A stretch of 64,000 nucleotides of DNA, from contig NZ_NNRI01000013.1 in the NCBI RefSeq assembly GCF_002270415.1, positions 372,001 to 436,000 of the forward strand. Direction: 5' to 3'. The DNA is from Mesorhizobium sophorae. GTDB lineage: Bacteria > Pseudomonadota > Alphaproteobacteria > Rhizobiales > Rhizobiaceae. Shown in pieces: positions 1 to 8,019 of this stretch; position 1 is the stretch's first letter; each line of letters begins with the position of its first letter. The translations under genes and the position numbers were made by a program. The notes under the pieces are model-generated. The model did no database searches and was not told the DNA's origin. It saw nothing but the letters and a program-made list of their open reading frames with translations.

Positions 1-311
1 ACAACGGGCTTTTCGTGGCAAGTTTTTTGCCGGAGCGGGGCGTCGTGCGGCAAGGCGAACTGGAATCCTGGTTGCTGACCCTGAAGACAAAGGCCGGCGC
101 GCCGGTGGAGGGGGCCGCGATCGCGATTTCCGGTGGCATGCCGCAGCACAATCACGGCCTGCCGACCAGCCCGCAAGCGACCGACTATCTCGGCGACGGG
201 CGCTATCGGATCGAAGGGGTGAAATTCACGATGAGTGGCTGGTGGCAACTGCACTTCGCCATCTCGGCCACGGCCGGCTCGGACACGGTGCTGTTCAACG
301 TGGTGCTGTGA
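1..311 (+). CDS. FixH/YtkA-like domain protein, 5'-truncated by the window edge
   Basis: The reading frame is open from the first bases to the stop at 309-311. Codons before the first possible GTG (15-17) continue an Asn-Gly-Leu-Phe-Val lead-in, so I treat this as the C-terminal part of a longer protein. Visible are a beta-sandwich-like body with the conserved GGMPQHNHGLPT stretch and a GDGRYRIEGVKF turn, both typical of FixH/YtkA-like periplasmic domains. The stop lies 7 bp before the cytochrome peroxidase start, so the two are probably co-transcribed. Precise role unknown; a metal or redox accessory role is only an inference from the His-rich loop and the haem-protein neighbour. Confidence 0.72.
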   Translation, partial: NGLFVASFLPERGVVRQGELESWLLTLKTKAGAPVEGAAIAISGGMPQHNHGLPTSPQATDYLGDGRYRIEGVKFTMSGWWQLHFAISATAGSDTVLFNVVL

Positions 312-318
312 GCGACCG

Positions 319-1518
319 ATGAGGCACTTTCCACGTTTTCTGGCGCTGTTGGCGGCCATCATCCTCGCTGGTTGCGGCAAGCCGGATTTTTCCGACGCCG
401 AGAAGAAGACCGTCGCCTCGCTGGCACTGTCAACGCTGCCGTCCCTGAAGCCAGACTCCACCAACCGCTTTGCCGATGTGCCGGCGGCCGCCGCACTCGG
501 CTCGACGCTGTTCTTCGATCAGGGGATGAGCCGCGACGGCACGGTCTCCTGCTCGACCTGCCACAAGATCGACCGCCAGTTCCAGGACGACCTGCCGCAA
601 GCGGTCGGCGTCGGCCACACCAACCGGCGCACCATGCCGCTGGCGGGCGTGGCGCGCGATCCCTGGTTCTTCTGGGATGGCCGCCGCGACAGCCTGTGGG
701 CGCAGGCGCTGACGCCGCTCGAAAATCCGCTGGAGCAGGCGGGAAACCGTACCGCCTATGCGCATTACATGAAGACGCGATTCGGCGAACGCTATGAGCG
801 CATCTTTGGACCGCTGCCCGATTTTTCCGGCATGCCGTTGAATGCAAGCCCACTCGGAACTGATGCCGAGAAGGCAGCCTGGAACGCGATGAGTGATACG
901 CAGCGCAACGCGCTCAACGGCGTCTATGCCAATATCGGCAAGGCGATTGCCGCTTTCGAACGGTCGATCGAGCCGGCGCCGACGCGCTTCGACCGCTTTG
1001 CGCTGGATCTCGGCACCGGCGCCGAGGCGAAAGGCGATGCCGCCTTTTCCCAGGAGGAAATCCTCGGGCTGAAACTGTTCATCGGCAAGGCCAATTGCGT
1101 GACATGCCACAATGGGCCACGCTTCACCGACAACAGTTTTCACAACACCGGCGTGCCACCCGTTGCGGATCTGCCGCCCGACCGCGGCCGCATCGATGCG
1201 GTACGCCAAGTCGAGGCCGACCCGTTCAACTGCCTCGGCGCCTATCGTGACGGCGACGCCAGCGCCTGCGGCGAGTTGCGCTTCATGGTCAAGGATGGGC
1301 CGCAGCTGATCCGGGCCTACAAGACGCCGTCGCTGCGCGGTGCCGCCACGCGTCCACCCTACATGCATGCCGGGCAGTTTTCGTCGCTCGAGGAGGTGGT
1401 CGCGCATTACGCCAAGGCCGCGCCCAGTGTCGAGGGAACATCCGAAATCCATCCGCTGGAACTGTCGGATCGCGAACGTGCGGCGCTGGTGGCCTTCCTG
1501 AAGACGCTGACCGAGTGA
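319..1518 (+). CDS. Di-haem cytochrome c peroxidase family lipoprotein
   Basis: A 399-residue protein of the MauG/CcpA di-haem peroxidase family. The start is the ATG at 319, which gives a short lipoprotein signal ending in the lipobox LAGC with Cys19 as the lipidation site; an upstream ATG at 235 would overlap the previous gene and spoil this signal. Two c-type haem motifs are visible, CSTCH (Cys78-His82) and CVTCH (Cys260-His264), with the usual spacing between an electron-transfer and a peroxidatic haem. It should reduce hydrogen peroxide, or oxidise a protein partner, at the outer face of a membrane in the periplasm. It ends 1 bp before the convergent Lrp-family gene. Confidence 0.9.
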   Translation: MRHFPRFLALLAAIILAGCGKPDFSDAEKKTVASLALSTLPSLKPDSTNRFADVPAAAALGSTLFFDQGMSRDGTVSCSTCHKIDRQFQDDLPQAVGVGHTNRRTMPLAGVARDPWFFWDGRRDSLWAQALTPLENPLEQAGNRTAYAHYMKTRFGERYERIFGPLPDFSGMPLNASPLGTDAEKAAWNAMSDTQRNALNGVYANIGKAIAAFERSIEPAPTRFDRFALDLGTGAEAKGDAAFSQEEILGLKLFIGKANCVTCHNGPRFTDNSFHNTGVPPVADLPPDRGRIDAVRQVEADPFNCLGAYRDGDASACGELRFMVKDGPQLIRAYKTPSLRGAATRPPYMHAGQFSSLEEVVAHYAKAAPSVEGTSEIHPLELSDRERAALVAFLKTLTE

Positions 1519-1519
1519 T

Positions 1520-1972
1520 CTACCGATCCTTGACCGTCTCCATCGCCACGAAGGTCGAGGTCTGGGCGACATGGGGCAGGGCCGAGATGCGTTCGCCAAG
1601 CACGCGGCGATAGGCGGCGATGTCCCTGGTGCGGACCTTCAGCAGATAGTCGAAGCTGGACGCCATCATGTGGCATTGCTCGATCTCCGGTACCGCCTGC
1701 ACGGACCGGTTGAAGGCATCGAGTGCTGCGGATCGGGTGTCGGACAGTTTCACCTGGACGAAGGCGACATGACCTTCGCCCATGCGCTCGCGATCGATGA
1801 TCGCCTGGTAGCCCCTGATGTAGCCGTCCTTCTCCAGCCGTTTGACCCGCGCCTGCACCGGCGTCTTCGACAGGCCGACCTTTGCCGCCAGTTCGGACAT
1901 CGAAAGCCGGCCATCACTTGCCAGCGCCGACAGGATATTCCGGTCGATGCGGTCCAATTGGTCTTCTGTCAT
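1520..1972 (-). CDS. putR: Lrp/AsnC-family regulator of proline catabolism
   Basis: A 150-residue Lrp/AsnC regulator: N-terminal winged helix (RIDRNILSALASDGRLSMSELA with recognition segment GLSKTPVQARVKRLEKDG) followed by a ligand-binding RAM domain. It is divergent from putA with about 160 bp between the start codons, the arrangement of rhizobial PutR, an Lrp-type protein that activates putA in response to proline. The ATG at 1972 is preferred; a GTG three codons upstream is possible. The symbol rests on context and family rather than on a diagnostic residue. The shared region holds repeated TAGACCG-type sites that could be its operator. Confidence 0.85.
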   Translation of the reverse strand: MTEDQLDRIDRNILSALASDGRLSMSELAAKVGLSKTPVQARVKRLEKDGYIRGYQAIIDRERMGEGHVAFVQVKLSDTRSAALDAFNRSVQAVPEIEQCHMMASSFDYLLKVRTRDIAAYRRVLGERISALPHVAQTSTFVAMETVKDR

Positions 1973-1998
1973 CGAAAACACAGTCCATATGCCAAAAC

Positions 1999-2089
1999 TA
2001 GACCGTAATGTTAGACCGAATGGCCTAAAATGTCGATTTCTTCGGACCGACTGAAATTCGCACTTGTGCTAGCTTGCGCCATTCGGTCC
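1999..2089. promoter_or_regulatory. putR-putA intergenic operator repeats
   Basis: Two direct copies of TAGACCG(T/A)A(A/T) lie at 1999-2009 and 2012-2022, 13 bp apart. An 11-bp perfect inverted repeat, GACCGAATGGC at 2014-2024 and GCCATTCGGTC at 2078-2088, flanks about 53 bp. A third related TTCGGACCGA block is at 2041-2050. Repeated dyads of this kind are typical of Lrp-family octameric binding, so these are the best candidates for the PutR site controlling putA and putR. No experimental support. Confidence 0.5.
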
Positions 2090-2134
2090 GGTGACCGCCG
2101 GCCCGATCCCCTTTGCTCGATCCACGGGACCGCC

Positions 2135-5100
2135 ATGCCACTAGATTCCATCCGCCAGCAGATCCGCGCCAACTATCTGCCCGACGAAGATGAGGCCGTG
2201 CAGCGACTGGCCGAGGCGACGGAGCTTTCCGCGAAAGACCGCAAGGCGATCTCGACCCGGGCCGCCGATCTGGTGCGGGCGGTGCGCGGCTCGTCGGACC
2301 CCCGGCTGATGGAAGTCTTCCTTTCGGCCTACGGCCTTTCCACCAAGGAAGGCGTGGCGCTGATGTGCCTGGCCGAGGCGCTGCTGCGCGTGCCCGACAC
2401 CGAGACGATGGACGATCTCATCGCCGACAAGATCGCGCCGCACGACTGGTCGGCGCACTCGGGCGGTTCGAGCTCCATCTTCGTCAACGCCTCGACCTGG
2501 GCGCTGATGCTGACCGGCCGAGTCCTCGATGAAGGCGAGGGCGGCATCGAAGGCACGCTGCGCTCCATGGTGCGCCGGCTGGGCGAGCCGGTCATCCGCA
2601 AGGCGGTGGCGGCGGCTATGCGCGAGATGGGCGAGCAGTTCGTGCTCGGACGCACCATCACCGAGGCCGTCAAGCGCGGCCGGCCGATGACGCAGAAGGG
2701 CTATCTCTATTCCTTCGACATGCTGGGCGAAGCCGCACGCACCGAGGCCGACGCGTTGCGTTATCACAAGGCTTATGCCGACGCGATTTCCTCGCTCGAT
2801 TCCGGTTCTAACGGCCCGGACATCCGCCAGAATCACGGCATCTCGGTCAAGCTCTCGGCGCTGCATCCGCGCTACGAGGTGGCGCAGAAGGACGAGATGC
2901 TGCCTGTCATGGCCGAGCGGCTGTTGTCGCTGGCGCTGGCCGCGCGACATTCGCGCATGGGTCTCAACATCGACGCCGAGGAGGCCGATCGCCTCGATCT
3001 GTCGCTCGACGTCATCGAGCGGGTGCTGGCCGAGCCGGAGCTTGCCGGCTGGAACGGCTTTGGCGTCGTCGTCCAGGCCTATGGCCCGCGTGCCGCCTTT
3101 GCCATCGACTGGCTCTATGCGTTGGCCAAGAAATACGACCGCACCATCATGGTGCGGCTGGTCAAGGGCGCCTATTGGGACACCGAGATCAAGCGGGCGC
3201 AGACGCTCGGGCTTACCGGTTATCCCGTCTTCACCCGCAAGGCCAACACCGACGTTTCCTACATGGCATGTGCCAAAAAGCTGCTGTCGATGACCGACCG
3301 CATCTATCCGCAATTCGCCACCCACAACGCCCACACCGTCGCCGCCATTTTGTCGATGGCCGGGGACCGCGATTCCTTCGAGTTCCAGCGTCTGCACGGC
3401 ATGGGCGAGGCCCTGCACGAGACGGTGCGCAAGGCCGAAGGCACGCGCTGCCGTATTTATGCGCCGGTCGGCGCGCATTCCGACCTGCTTGCCTATCTGG
3501 TTCGGCGGCTGCTGGAGAACGGCGCCAATTCCTCCTTCGTGCATCAGCTGACCGACGAGGAGGTCGAGCCGGAGGACATCGCCCGCGATCCGCTCGAAAC
3601 GGTCGAGAGCCAGGGCCCCGCCGCCAATCCGGCGATTGCCCGGCCTTCCCAGATCTTCGGTGCTGGTCGCCGCAATTCGAAGGGTTTCGATATCACCGAC
3701 ACGGTGACGCTGGCGGCGATCGACAAGGCCAAGGCTGCGTTCGCCGGCCCCGATCGCTGGCATGCCAAGCCGATCACGCGGGCCGCCGGCTATGGCAAGC
3801 AACGGCCGATCGTCAATCCGGCCAAACCCGCGGAAGTCGTCGGCACGGTCAGTGAAGCCGCCGCCAAGCAGGTGGCGACCGCCGTGCGCATCGCCGTGGA
3901 GGCGCAGCCGGCCTGGGCAAAGCGTCCTGTCGCCGAGCGCGCCGCCATCCTCAATCGCGCCGCCGATCTCTATGAGGCCAACGCCGTCGAGTTCTTCGCA
4001 CTGGCCACCCGGGAAGCCGGCAAATCTCTGGCCGACGGTGTGGCCGAGGTGCGCGAGGCCGTCGACTTTCTCCGCTACTACGCGGCCGAAGCGGCCAATG
4101 CCGAACCGGGCACGCAGGCGCGCGGCGCCATCGTCTGCATTTCGCCGTGGAATTTTCCGCTCGCCATTTTCACCGGCCAGATCGCGGCGGCACTTGTCAC
4201 CGGCAATTCGGTGATCGCCAAGCCTGCCGAGCAGACGCCGCTGATCGCGTTCCGCGCCGTCGAAATGCTACGCGAGGCCGGCGTTCCGGAAGACGTCATC
4301 CAGCTTCTGCCCGGCGACGGCCCCTCGGTCGGTGGCCCGCTGACCGCTGACCCGCGCATCGCCGGTGTCTGCTTCACCGGCTCGACCGAGGTCGCCAAGC
4401 TGATCGAAAAGCAACTGGCCGAGACCGCCGCGCCCGACGCCATGCTGATCGCCGAGACCGGCGGCTTGAATGCGATGATCGTCGATTCCACCGCGCTGCC
4501 CGAACAAGCGGTGCGCGACATCCTGGCCTCGGCCTTTCAGAGCGCCGGCCAGCGCTGCTCGGCGCTGCGCGTGCTCTATGTGCAGAAGGATGTCGAGAAG
4601 AAGATGCTTGAGATGCTGAAGGGCGCCATGGAGGCGCTCAGCATCGGCGATCCCTGGCGGATTTCGACCGACGTCGGGCCGGTCATCGACGACGAGGCGC
4701 AGACTTCGATCCGCGAGTACTGCACGAAGATGGGCCTGCAGGGCCGGCTGATCGCCAAGCTCGAGGCGCCGAAGGATGGGCGGTTCGTCGCGCCACACGT
4801 CTTCCGGGTCAAGGGTATCGAGGACATGGAGCGCGAGGTGTTTGGGCCAGTGCTGCATGTCGCCACGTTCGACGCCGACGAGATCGACGCGGTCATCGCC
4901 GCCATCAACCGCAAGGGCTATGGCCTGACCTTCGGCCTGCACACCCGCATCGAGGGCCGCGTGCAGCATTTCGTCGACGGCATCCATGCCGGCAACATCT
5001 ACGTCAACCGCAACCAGATCGGCGCCGTCGTCGGTTCGCAACCGTTCGGCGGCGAGGGGCTGTCGGGCACCGGGCCGAAGGCCGGCGGCCCGCACTATCT

Positions 5101-5743
5101 CCGTCGCTTCCGCAAGGGGCCGGAGGCCGGCACGCACATTGCCGAAGGCCACAAGGTGACGGCGACCGAGCTTGCCGACAATCTGCCCGATCCGGCATTG
5201 GGCGGCTGGTCGACGCGGCCCGACCGGATTGCCATCCTGAGGAAGCATCTGCGCGGCAAGGGTGCCGCGGCCATTGGCGCCGCCGCCGGCATCGACTTCG
5301 GCCAGGTTGACCTGCCCGGCCCGACCGGCGAAGCCAACACGCTGTCGCTGTCGCCGCGCGGACGGGTTCTGTGCCTCGGTCCCGATCAAGACACGCTGCT
5401 TGCCCAAGCGATCCAGGCACTCGCCGCCGGCAACGCGGTGCTGGCCGTTGCACCGGGCGCACCGGCGGCGCTGTCTGCGCTGACCGGCAAGGGCCTGCCG
5501 CTGGCCGCCATCGACGGCCGTCCGGATCCGGTCGAAGCGCGCTCGCTGCACGTTGACGTCGTCGCCTTCTCGGGCACACCGGAGGCTGCCCGCATCGTGC
5601 GCAAGGTCATCGCTGACCGCTCAGGGCCAATCGTGCCGCTGGTCAGCGAGGTGCTCAACCCGGCGGCCTATGCGCATGAGCGCGCCGTCTGTGTCGACAC
5701 CACCGCAGCGGGGGGCAATGCCAGCCTGCTGGCCGGCTCCTGA
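2135..5743 (+). CDS. putA: Bifunctional proline dehydrogenase / L-glutamate gamma-semialdehyde dehydrogenase
   Basis: A 1202-residue PutA that oxidises proline to glutamate in two steps, FAD-dependent then NAD-dependent, at the membrane surface. The start ATG at 2135 gives MPLDSIRQQIRANYLP, a usual rhizobial PutA beginning; the frame is open further upstream through the operator region. The proline dehydrogenase barrel occupies roughly residues 130-490. The aldehyde dehydrogenase domain spans about 560-1010, with the catalytic cysteine in the segment SAGQRCSALR (Cys808) and the general-base glutamate in IAETGG. About 190 C-terminal residues follow. There is no ribbon-helix-helix domain at the N-terminus, so this PutA cannot repress its own gene, which fits control by the divergent Lrp-type regulator. 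Confidence 0.97.
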   Translation: MPLDSIRQQIRANYLPDEDEAVQRLAEATELSAKDRKAISTRAADLVRAVRGSSDPRLMEVFLSAYGLSTKEGVALMCLAEALLRVPDTETMDDLIADKIAPHDWSAHSGGSSSIFVNASTWALMLTGRVLDEGEGGIEGTLRSMVRRLGEPVIRKAVAAAMREMGEQFVLGRTITEAVKRGRPMTQKGYLYSFDMLGEAARTEADALRYHKAYADAISSLDSGSNGPDIRQNHGISVKLSALHPRYEVAQKDEMLPVMAERLLSLALAARHSRMGLNIDAEEADRLDLSLDVIERVLAEPELAGWNGFGVVVQAYGPRAAFAIDWLYALAKKYDRTIMVRLVKGAYWDTEIKRAQTLGLTGYPVFTRKANTDVSYMACAKKLLSMTDRIYPQFATHNAHTVAAILSMAGDRDSFEFQRLHGMGEALHETVRKAEGTRCRIYAPVGAHSDLLAYLVRRLLENGANSSFVHQLTDEEVEPEDIARDPLETVESQGPAANPAIARPSQIFGAGRRNSKGFDITDTVTLAAIDKAKAAFAGPDRWHAKPITRAAGYGKQRPIVNPAKPAEVVGTVSEAAAKQVATAVRIAVEAQPAWAKRPVAERAAILNRAADLYEANAVEFFALATREAGKSLADGVAEVREAVDFLRYYAAEAANAEPGTQARGAIVCISPWNFPLAIFTGQIAAALVTGNSVIAKPAEQTPLIAFRAVEMLREAGVPEDVIQLLPGDGPSVGGPLTADPRIAGVCFTGSTEVAKLIEKQLAETAAPDAMLIAETGGLNAMIVDSTALPEQAVRDILASAFQSAGQRCSALRVLYVQKDVEKKMLEMLKGAMEALSIGDPWRISTDVGPVIDDEAQTSIREYCTKMGLQGRLIAKLEAPKDGRFVAPHVFRVKGIEDMEREVFGPVLHVATFDADEIDAVIAAINRKGYGLTFGLHTRIEGRVQHFVDGIHAGNIYVNRNQIGAVVGSQPFGGEGLSGTGPKAGGPHYLRRFRKGPEAGTHIAEGHKVTATELADNLPDPALGGWSTRPDRIAILRKHLRGKGAAAIGAAAGIDFGQVDLPGPTGEANTLSLSPRGRVLCLGPDQDTLLAQAIQALAAGNAVLAVAPGAPAALSALTGKGLPLAAIDGRPDPVEARSLHVDVVAFSGTPEAARIVRKVIADRSGPIVPLVSEVLNPAAYAHERAVCVDTTAAGGNASLLAGS

Positions 5744-5755
5744 CGGGCCGGCTGC

Positions 5756-6127
5756 TCACACCTCTTCGGGTGCGCAGCCGAACTTCAGCAGATTGCCGTG
5801 TGGGTCCCGGATATGGAATTCCTTCATGTTCCACGGCCGCACCGTGAACGGACTGAGTTGCCTCACACCGCGCCCTGAAAATTCGGCATGCAGCGCCGGC
5901 ACCTCGCCGCCCCTGATATAGCAGGAGGAAACTTCGGGAAGTTTGCGGTCATCGCTCTTCCAGAAATGGATCTCGATGTCTCCCCGGCGCACGATCAGAT
6001 AGTCGTCCATCTCCGGCTCGACGACACCAAAGCCGAGCTTATCGCGGTAGAAATCGCGCGTTGCCTCGATGTCGGGCGAGGGCAGGATCGGAATGCTGCG
6101 CGCAGGATCTTGGGCAGGCATTGCCAT
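5756..6127 (-). CDS. VOC-superfamily (glyoxalase/bleomycin-resistance fold) protein
   Basis: A 123-residue single-module protein with the VOC pattern: IPILPSPDIEATRDFYRDKLGF at the N-terminus and EFHIRDPHGNLLKFG at the C-terminus, the latter bearing the typical metal-ligand-like Glu. The chosen ATG at 6127 directly follows the stop of the upstream monooxygenase gene (1-bp gap), so translation is probably coupled. The family includes glyoxalases, dioxygenases and antibiotic-binding proteins; this sequence resembles the small bleomycin-resistance-like binders, but the substrate cannot be assigned. Its place at the end of the receptor-tonB-monooxygenase gene string makes co-expression with haem uptake likely. 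Confidence 0.75.
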   Translation of the reverse strand: MAMPAQDPARSIPILPSPDIEATRDFYRDKLGFGVVEPEMDDYLIVRRGDIEIHFWKSDDRKLPEVSSCYIRGGEVPALHAEFSGRGVRQLSPFTVRPWNMKEFHIRDPHGNLLKFGCAPEEV

Positions 6128-6128
6128 C

Positions 6129-6443
6129 TCAGGCCCCTTCCACGACGGAAAAGCCCTCGAACTGCGGATGGCCGAGATAGTGGACTTTCGTGGTGCCGAC
6201 ATTTCTGTGGGCGGCGCGGAAATTCTCGGACTTGGTCCAGGCGACGAAATCATCGCGGCTCGCCCACACCGTGTGCGAGGCAAACAGCGTGTAGCCTTCG
6301 GCCTCGTTGACCGGGCCACGCAGCAGATGGAACTCCCGGAAACCTTTCATCTGTGCAAGGCTGGAATCGCGGTTCTTCCAGACGGCTTCGAAATCGGCTT
6401 CCGAGCCGGTCTGCACCTTGAAGCGGTTCATGGCGATGTACAT
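6129..6443 (-). CDS. IsdG/HmoA-like (ABM-domain) monooxygenase, candidate haem-degrading enzyme
   Basis: A 104-residue dimeric alpha/beta-barrel (antibiotic biosynthesis monooxygenase) domain beginning MYIAMNRFKVQTGSE and containing the stretches FREFHLLRGP, ASHTVW and GHPQFEGF, which recall HmoA/IsdG-type haem oxygenases such as rhizobial HmuD/HmuQ. In that family a Trp/Asn/His set distorts haem for cleavage; this protein has candidate Asn and Trp residues and a His in ASHTVW. I prefer the second ATG (6443) because an AAAGGA Shine-Dalgarno sequence lies correctly spaced before it; the first ATG at 6458 would place that site inside the gene. It sits in the haem-uptake locus downstream of tonB, supporting release of iron from imported haem. 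Confidence 0.75.
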   Translation of the reverse strand: MYIAMNRFKVQTGSEADFEAVWKNRDSSLAQMKGFREFHLLRGPVNEAEGYTLFASHTVWASRDDFVAWTKSENFRAAHRNVGTTKVHYLGHPQFEGFSVVEGA

Positions 6444-6489
6444 GGAGGTTCCTTTCATTCGGGTGTTGATCGTTGACGCCGCGACAGTT

Positions 6490-7581
6490 TCAAAATGGGC
6501 CGATTTCGGCCTCGAACGCTAAACTCTTGCTCGCGGCCTGTGGTGGAATTGGAGAAAAAGGAGCTGCCTTGCGCACGATGCCGAGCGCGACCTTGTCGAA
6601 GTTCGGCGATCCAGAGCTTTGCACAATGCGCAGGTCATCAATGCCGCCGCGGCTGCCGATGACGAATGTCACAACGGCATTGTTGCGAGCGGCCAACTGT
6701 ACCGAAGGCGGGACGCCGCGATTGACACGGCTGAGCTTTCGGAAGACGTCGCCGCGGTAATTGTCTTCCGCCGCGCTGCCTGCCTCCTTCTGTTTTTTGC
6801 CCTTGCTGGCCGCCTGCGCCAATCGGTCCTGGCCATTTGCCGTGCCACGCTTCTCATCCGCTTGGCTGGTGCTGGGCGGGGCGGCTGCCGGAGTTGGCCT
6901 GGCGCTGGGAATCGGTGGCTGCTCCGGGACGGCGACAGGCTCGGCCTGAACGGTCGGCTGTGGAGGGGTTTCAGTCTTTGCAACGATGCTCTTGTCATCG
7001 GCGCGCGGGGCTCTCGCCACCAGAATGTCCGGCGTGACGAAAGGCTGTTTGACAGGCGCTGACAAAGGCTCGACCGGCTGTTTGGCGGTTTCTTGAGCAG
7101 GTTGAGACGGCTCTGTTGGTGGCGTCGGCCTGGCCGCCTTTGAAGGCTCTGATTTGGTCGGCCGTGGATTGGGCACCAGCTTGATATTCACAGCCGCCGG
7201 ATCCTGGTCCAGTGCGCTGCCGACCACCTTGTCTCCAGACTGATCACTGCCTTCCGACCGGATGGCGTCCTGGGAATCGAATGTCCCCGAGGGCGAAATC
7301 AGAAAACCCGCCGCCACCGCCGCATGGAGCAAACAGGAGACGATGATCGCCGCCGTCCATTTGCGGTTCCAGGCAGATGGCCGCGGCGGCGCAAGCGGCT
7401 CGGTTGGCACGATCGCCAGTTCGGCGCCGGGTTCGGGGAGGGGACTGATGTCACGCATGTCGCGGGACGAGACCTGCAGCGACCCGTGCGGACTTGTCAA
7501 ATCAAGATCGCTTGGTCCAAACGACAAGCCGGCCAGGGGCCGTGCCACCGTGCTTTGCAGGAATGCGGGATGCAGTCCCAT
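6490..7581 (-). CDS. tonB: Energy transducer TonB
   Basis: A 363-residue TonB. One membrane anchor at about residues 75-96 contains the SxxxH pattern SCLLH (Ser82, His86), the site used for coupling to ExbB/ExbD. A long Pro/Lys/Glu-rich periplasmic spacer follows (about 105-265), then a C-terminal TonB domain of about 85 residues with the signature AVVTFVIGSRGGIDDLRIVQSSG. The start at 7581 lies 1 bp after the preceding stop; a later Met at 7458 would still retain the anchor. Its location next to the haem receptor suggests a dedicated TonB that energises that receptor. No exbB or exbD is seen nearby. Confidence 0.9.
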   Translation of the reverse strand: MGLHPAFLQSTVARPLAGLSFGPSDLDLTSPHGSLQVSSRDMRDISPLPEPGAELAIVPTEPLAPPRPSAWNRKWTAAIIVSCLLHAAVAAGFLISPSGTFDSQDAIRSEGSDQSGDKVVGSALDQDPAAVNIKLVPNPRPTKSEPSKAARPTPPTEPSQPAQETAKQPVEPLSAPVKQPFVTPDILVARAPRADDKSIVAKTETPPQPTVQAEPVAVPEQPPIPSARPTPAAAPPSTSQADEKRGTANGQDRLAQAASKGKKQKEAGSAAEDNYRGDVFRKLSRVNRGVPPSVQLAARNNAVVTFVIGSRGGIDDLRIVQSSGSPNFDKVALGIVRKAAPFSPIPPQAASKSLAFEAEIGPF

Positions 7582-7582
7582 C

Positions 7583-8014
7583 TCAGACGCCGAAGGCGAT
7601 ACCGGTCTTGGTGTCGGTCTTGAGCTTGCGCATGCAGGCGTTCGGTTCGACGGCAGCGCCGGCGCATTCCGTCGCGCTGTTGATCAGCACACGGCTGACC
7701 TTGGCGCAGTCGGTGCCGGCCAGATCGAAGCGTGTCACCTTGGTCTTGCCCGCAGGCAATTCCTTGAAGTCGAGCACGGTCAGCCGGTCGACGACGCCTG
7801 TCTCGTTGAACAGGGCGATCTCGAACGCCGCCTTGGAGAGGTCGGCGCCGAGGTTGTTGCTGACCACGAAGGTCAGGCGGCAGCCCTTGTCGGAGGCTTG
7901 CGCGCCGTTGAGTTCGAGGGCCAGCGCCGACTGCTCAGCCCACGCCGAAACCATCGCAAGCGACATCGCCAACGTCGAGGTGAGCAGACGAAGGGATGTC
8001 CTCAAGCTCGTCAT
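7583..8014 (-). CDS. Small secreted protein of unknown function with four cysteines
   Basis: A 143-residue protein with a cleavable signal peptide (likely cut after AWA, residue 26). The mature part holds exactly four cysteines (45, 103, 117 and 127), enough for two disulfides, and alternating beta-strand-like hydrophobic segments such as CRLTFVVSNNL and AAFEIALFN. I recognise no named domain. It is wedged between the haem receptor (5-bp gap) and tonB (1-bp gap), so it is almost certainly translated with them. A periplasmic or surface role in haem capture or in receptor assembly is an inference from position alone. Confidence 0.7.
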   Translation of the reverse strand: MTSLRTSLRLLTSTLAMSLAMVSAWAEQSALALELNGAQASDKGCRLTFVVSNNLGADLSKAAFEIALFNETGVVDRLTVLDFKELPAGKTKVTRFDLAGTDCAKVSRVLINSATECAGAAVEPNACMRKLKTDTKTGIAFGV

Positions 8015-8019
8015 TGCCG

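Noticed and set aside
2141..3802. 553-codon minus-strand open frame inside putA
   Set aside because: Shadow of putA; no recognisable domain and no promoter or ribosome site.
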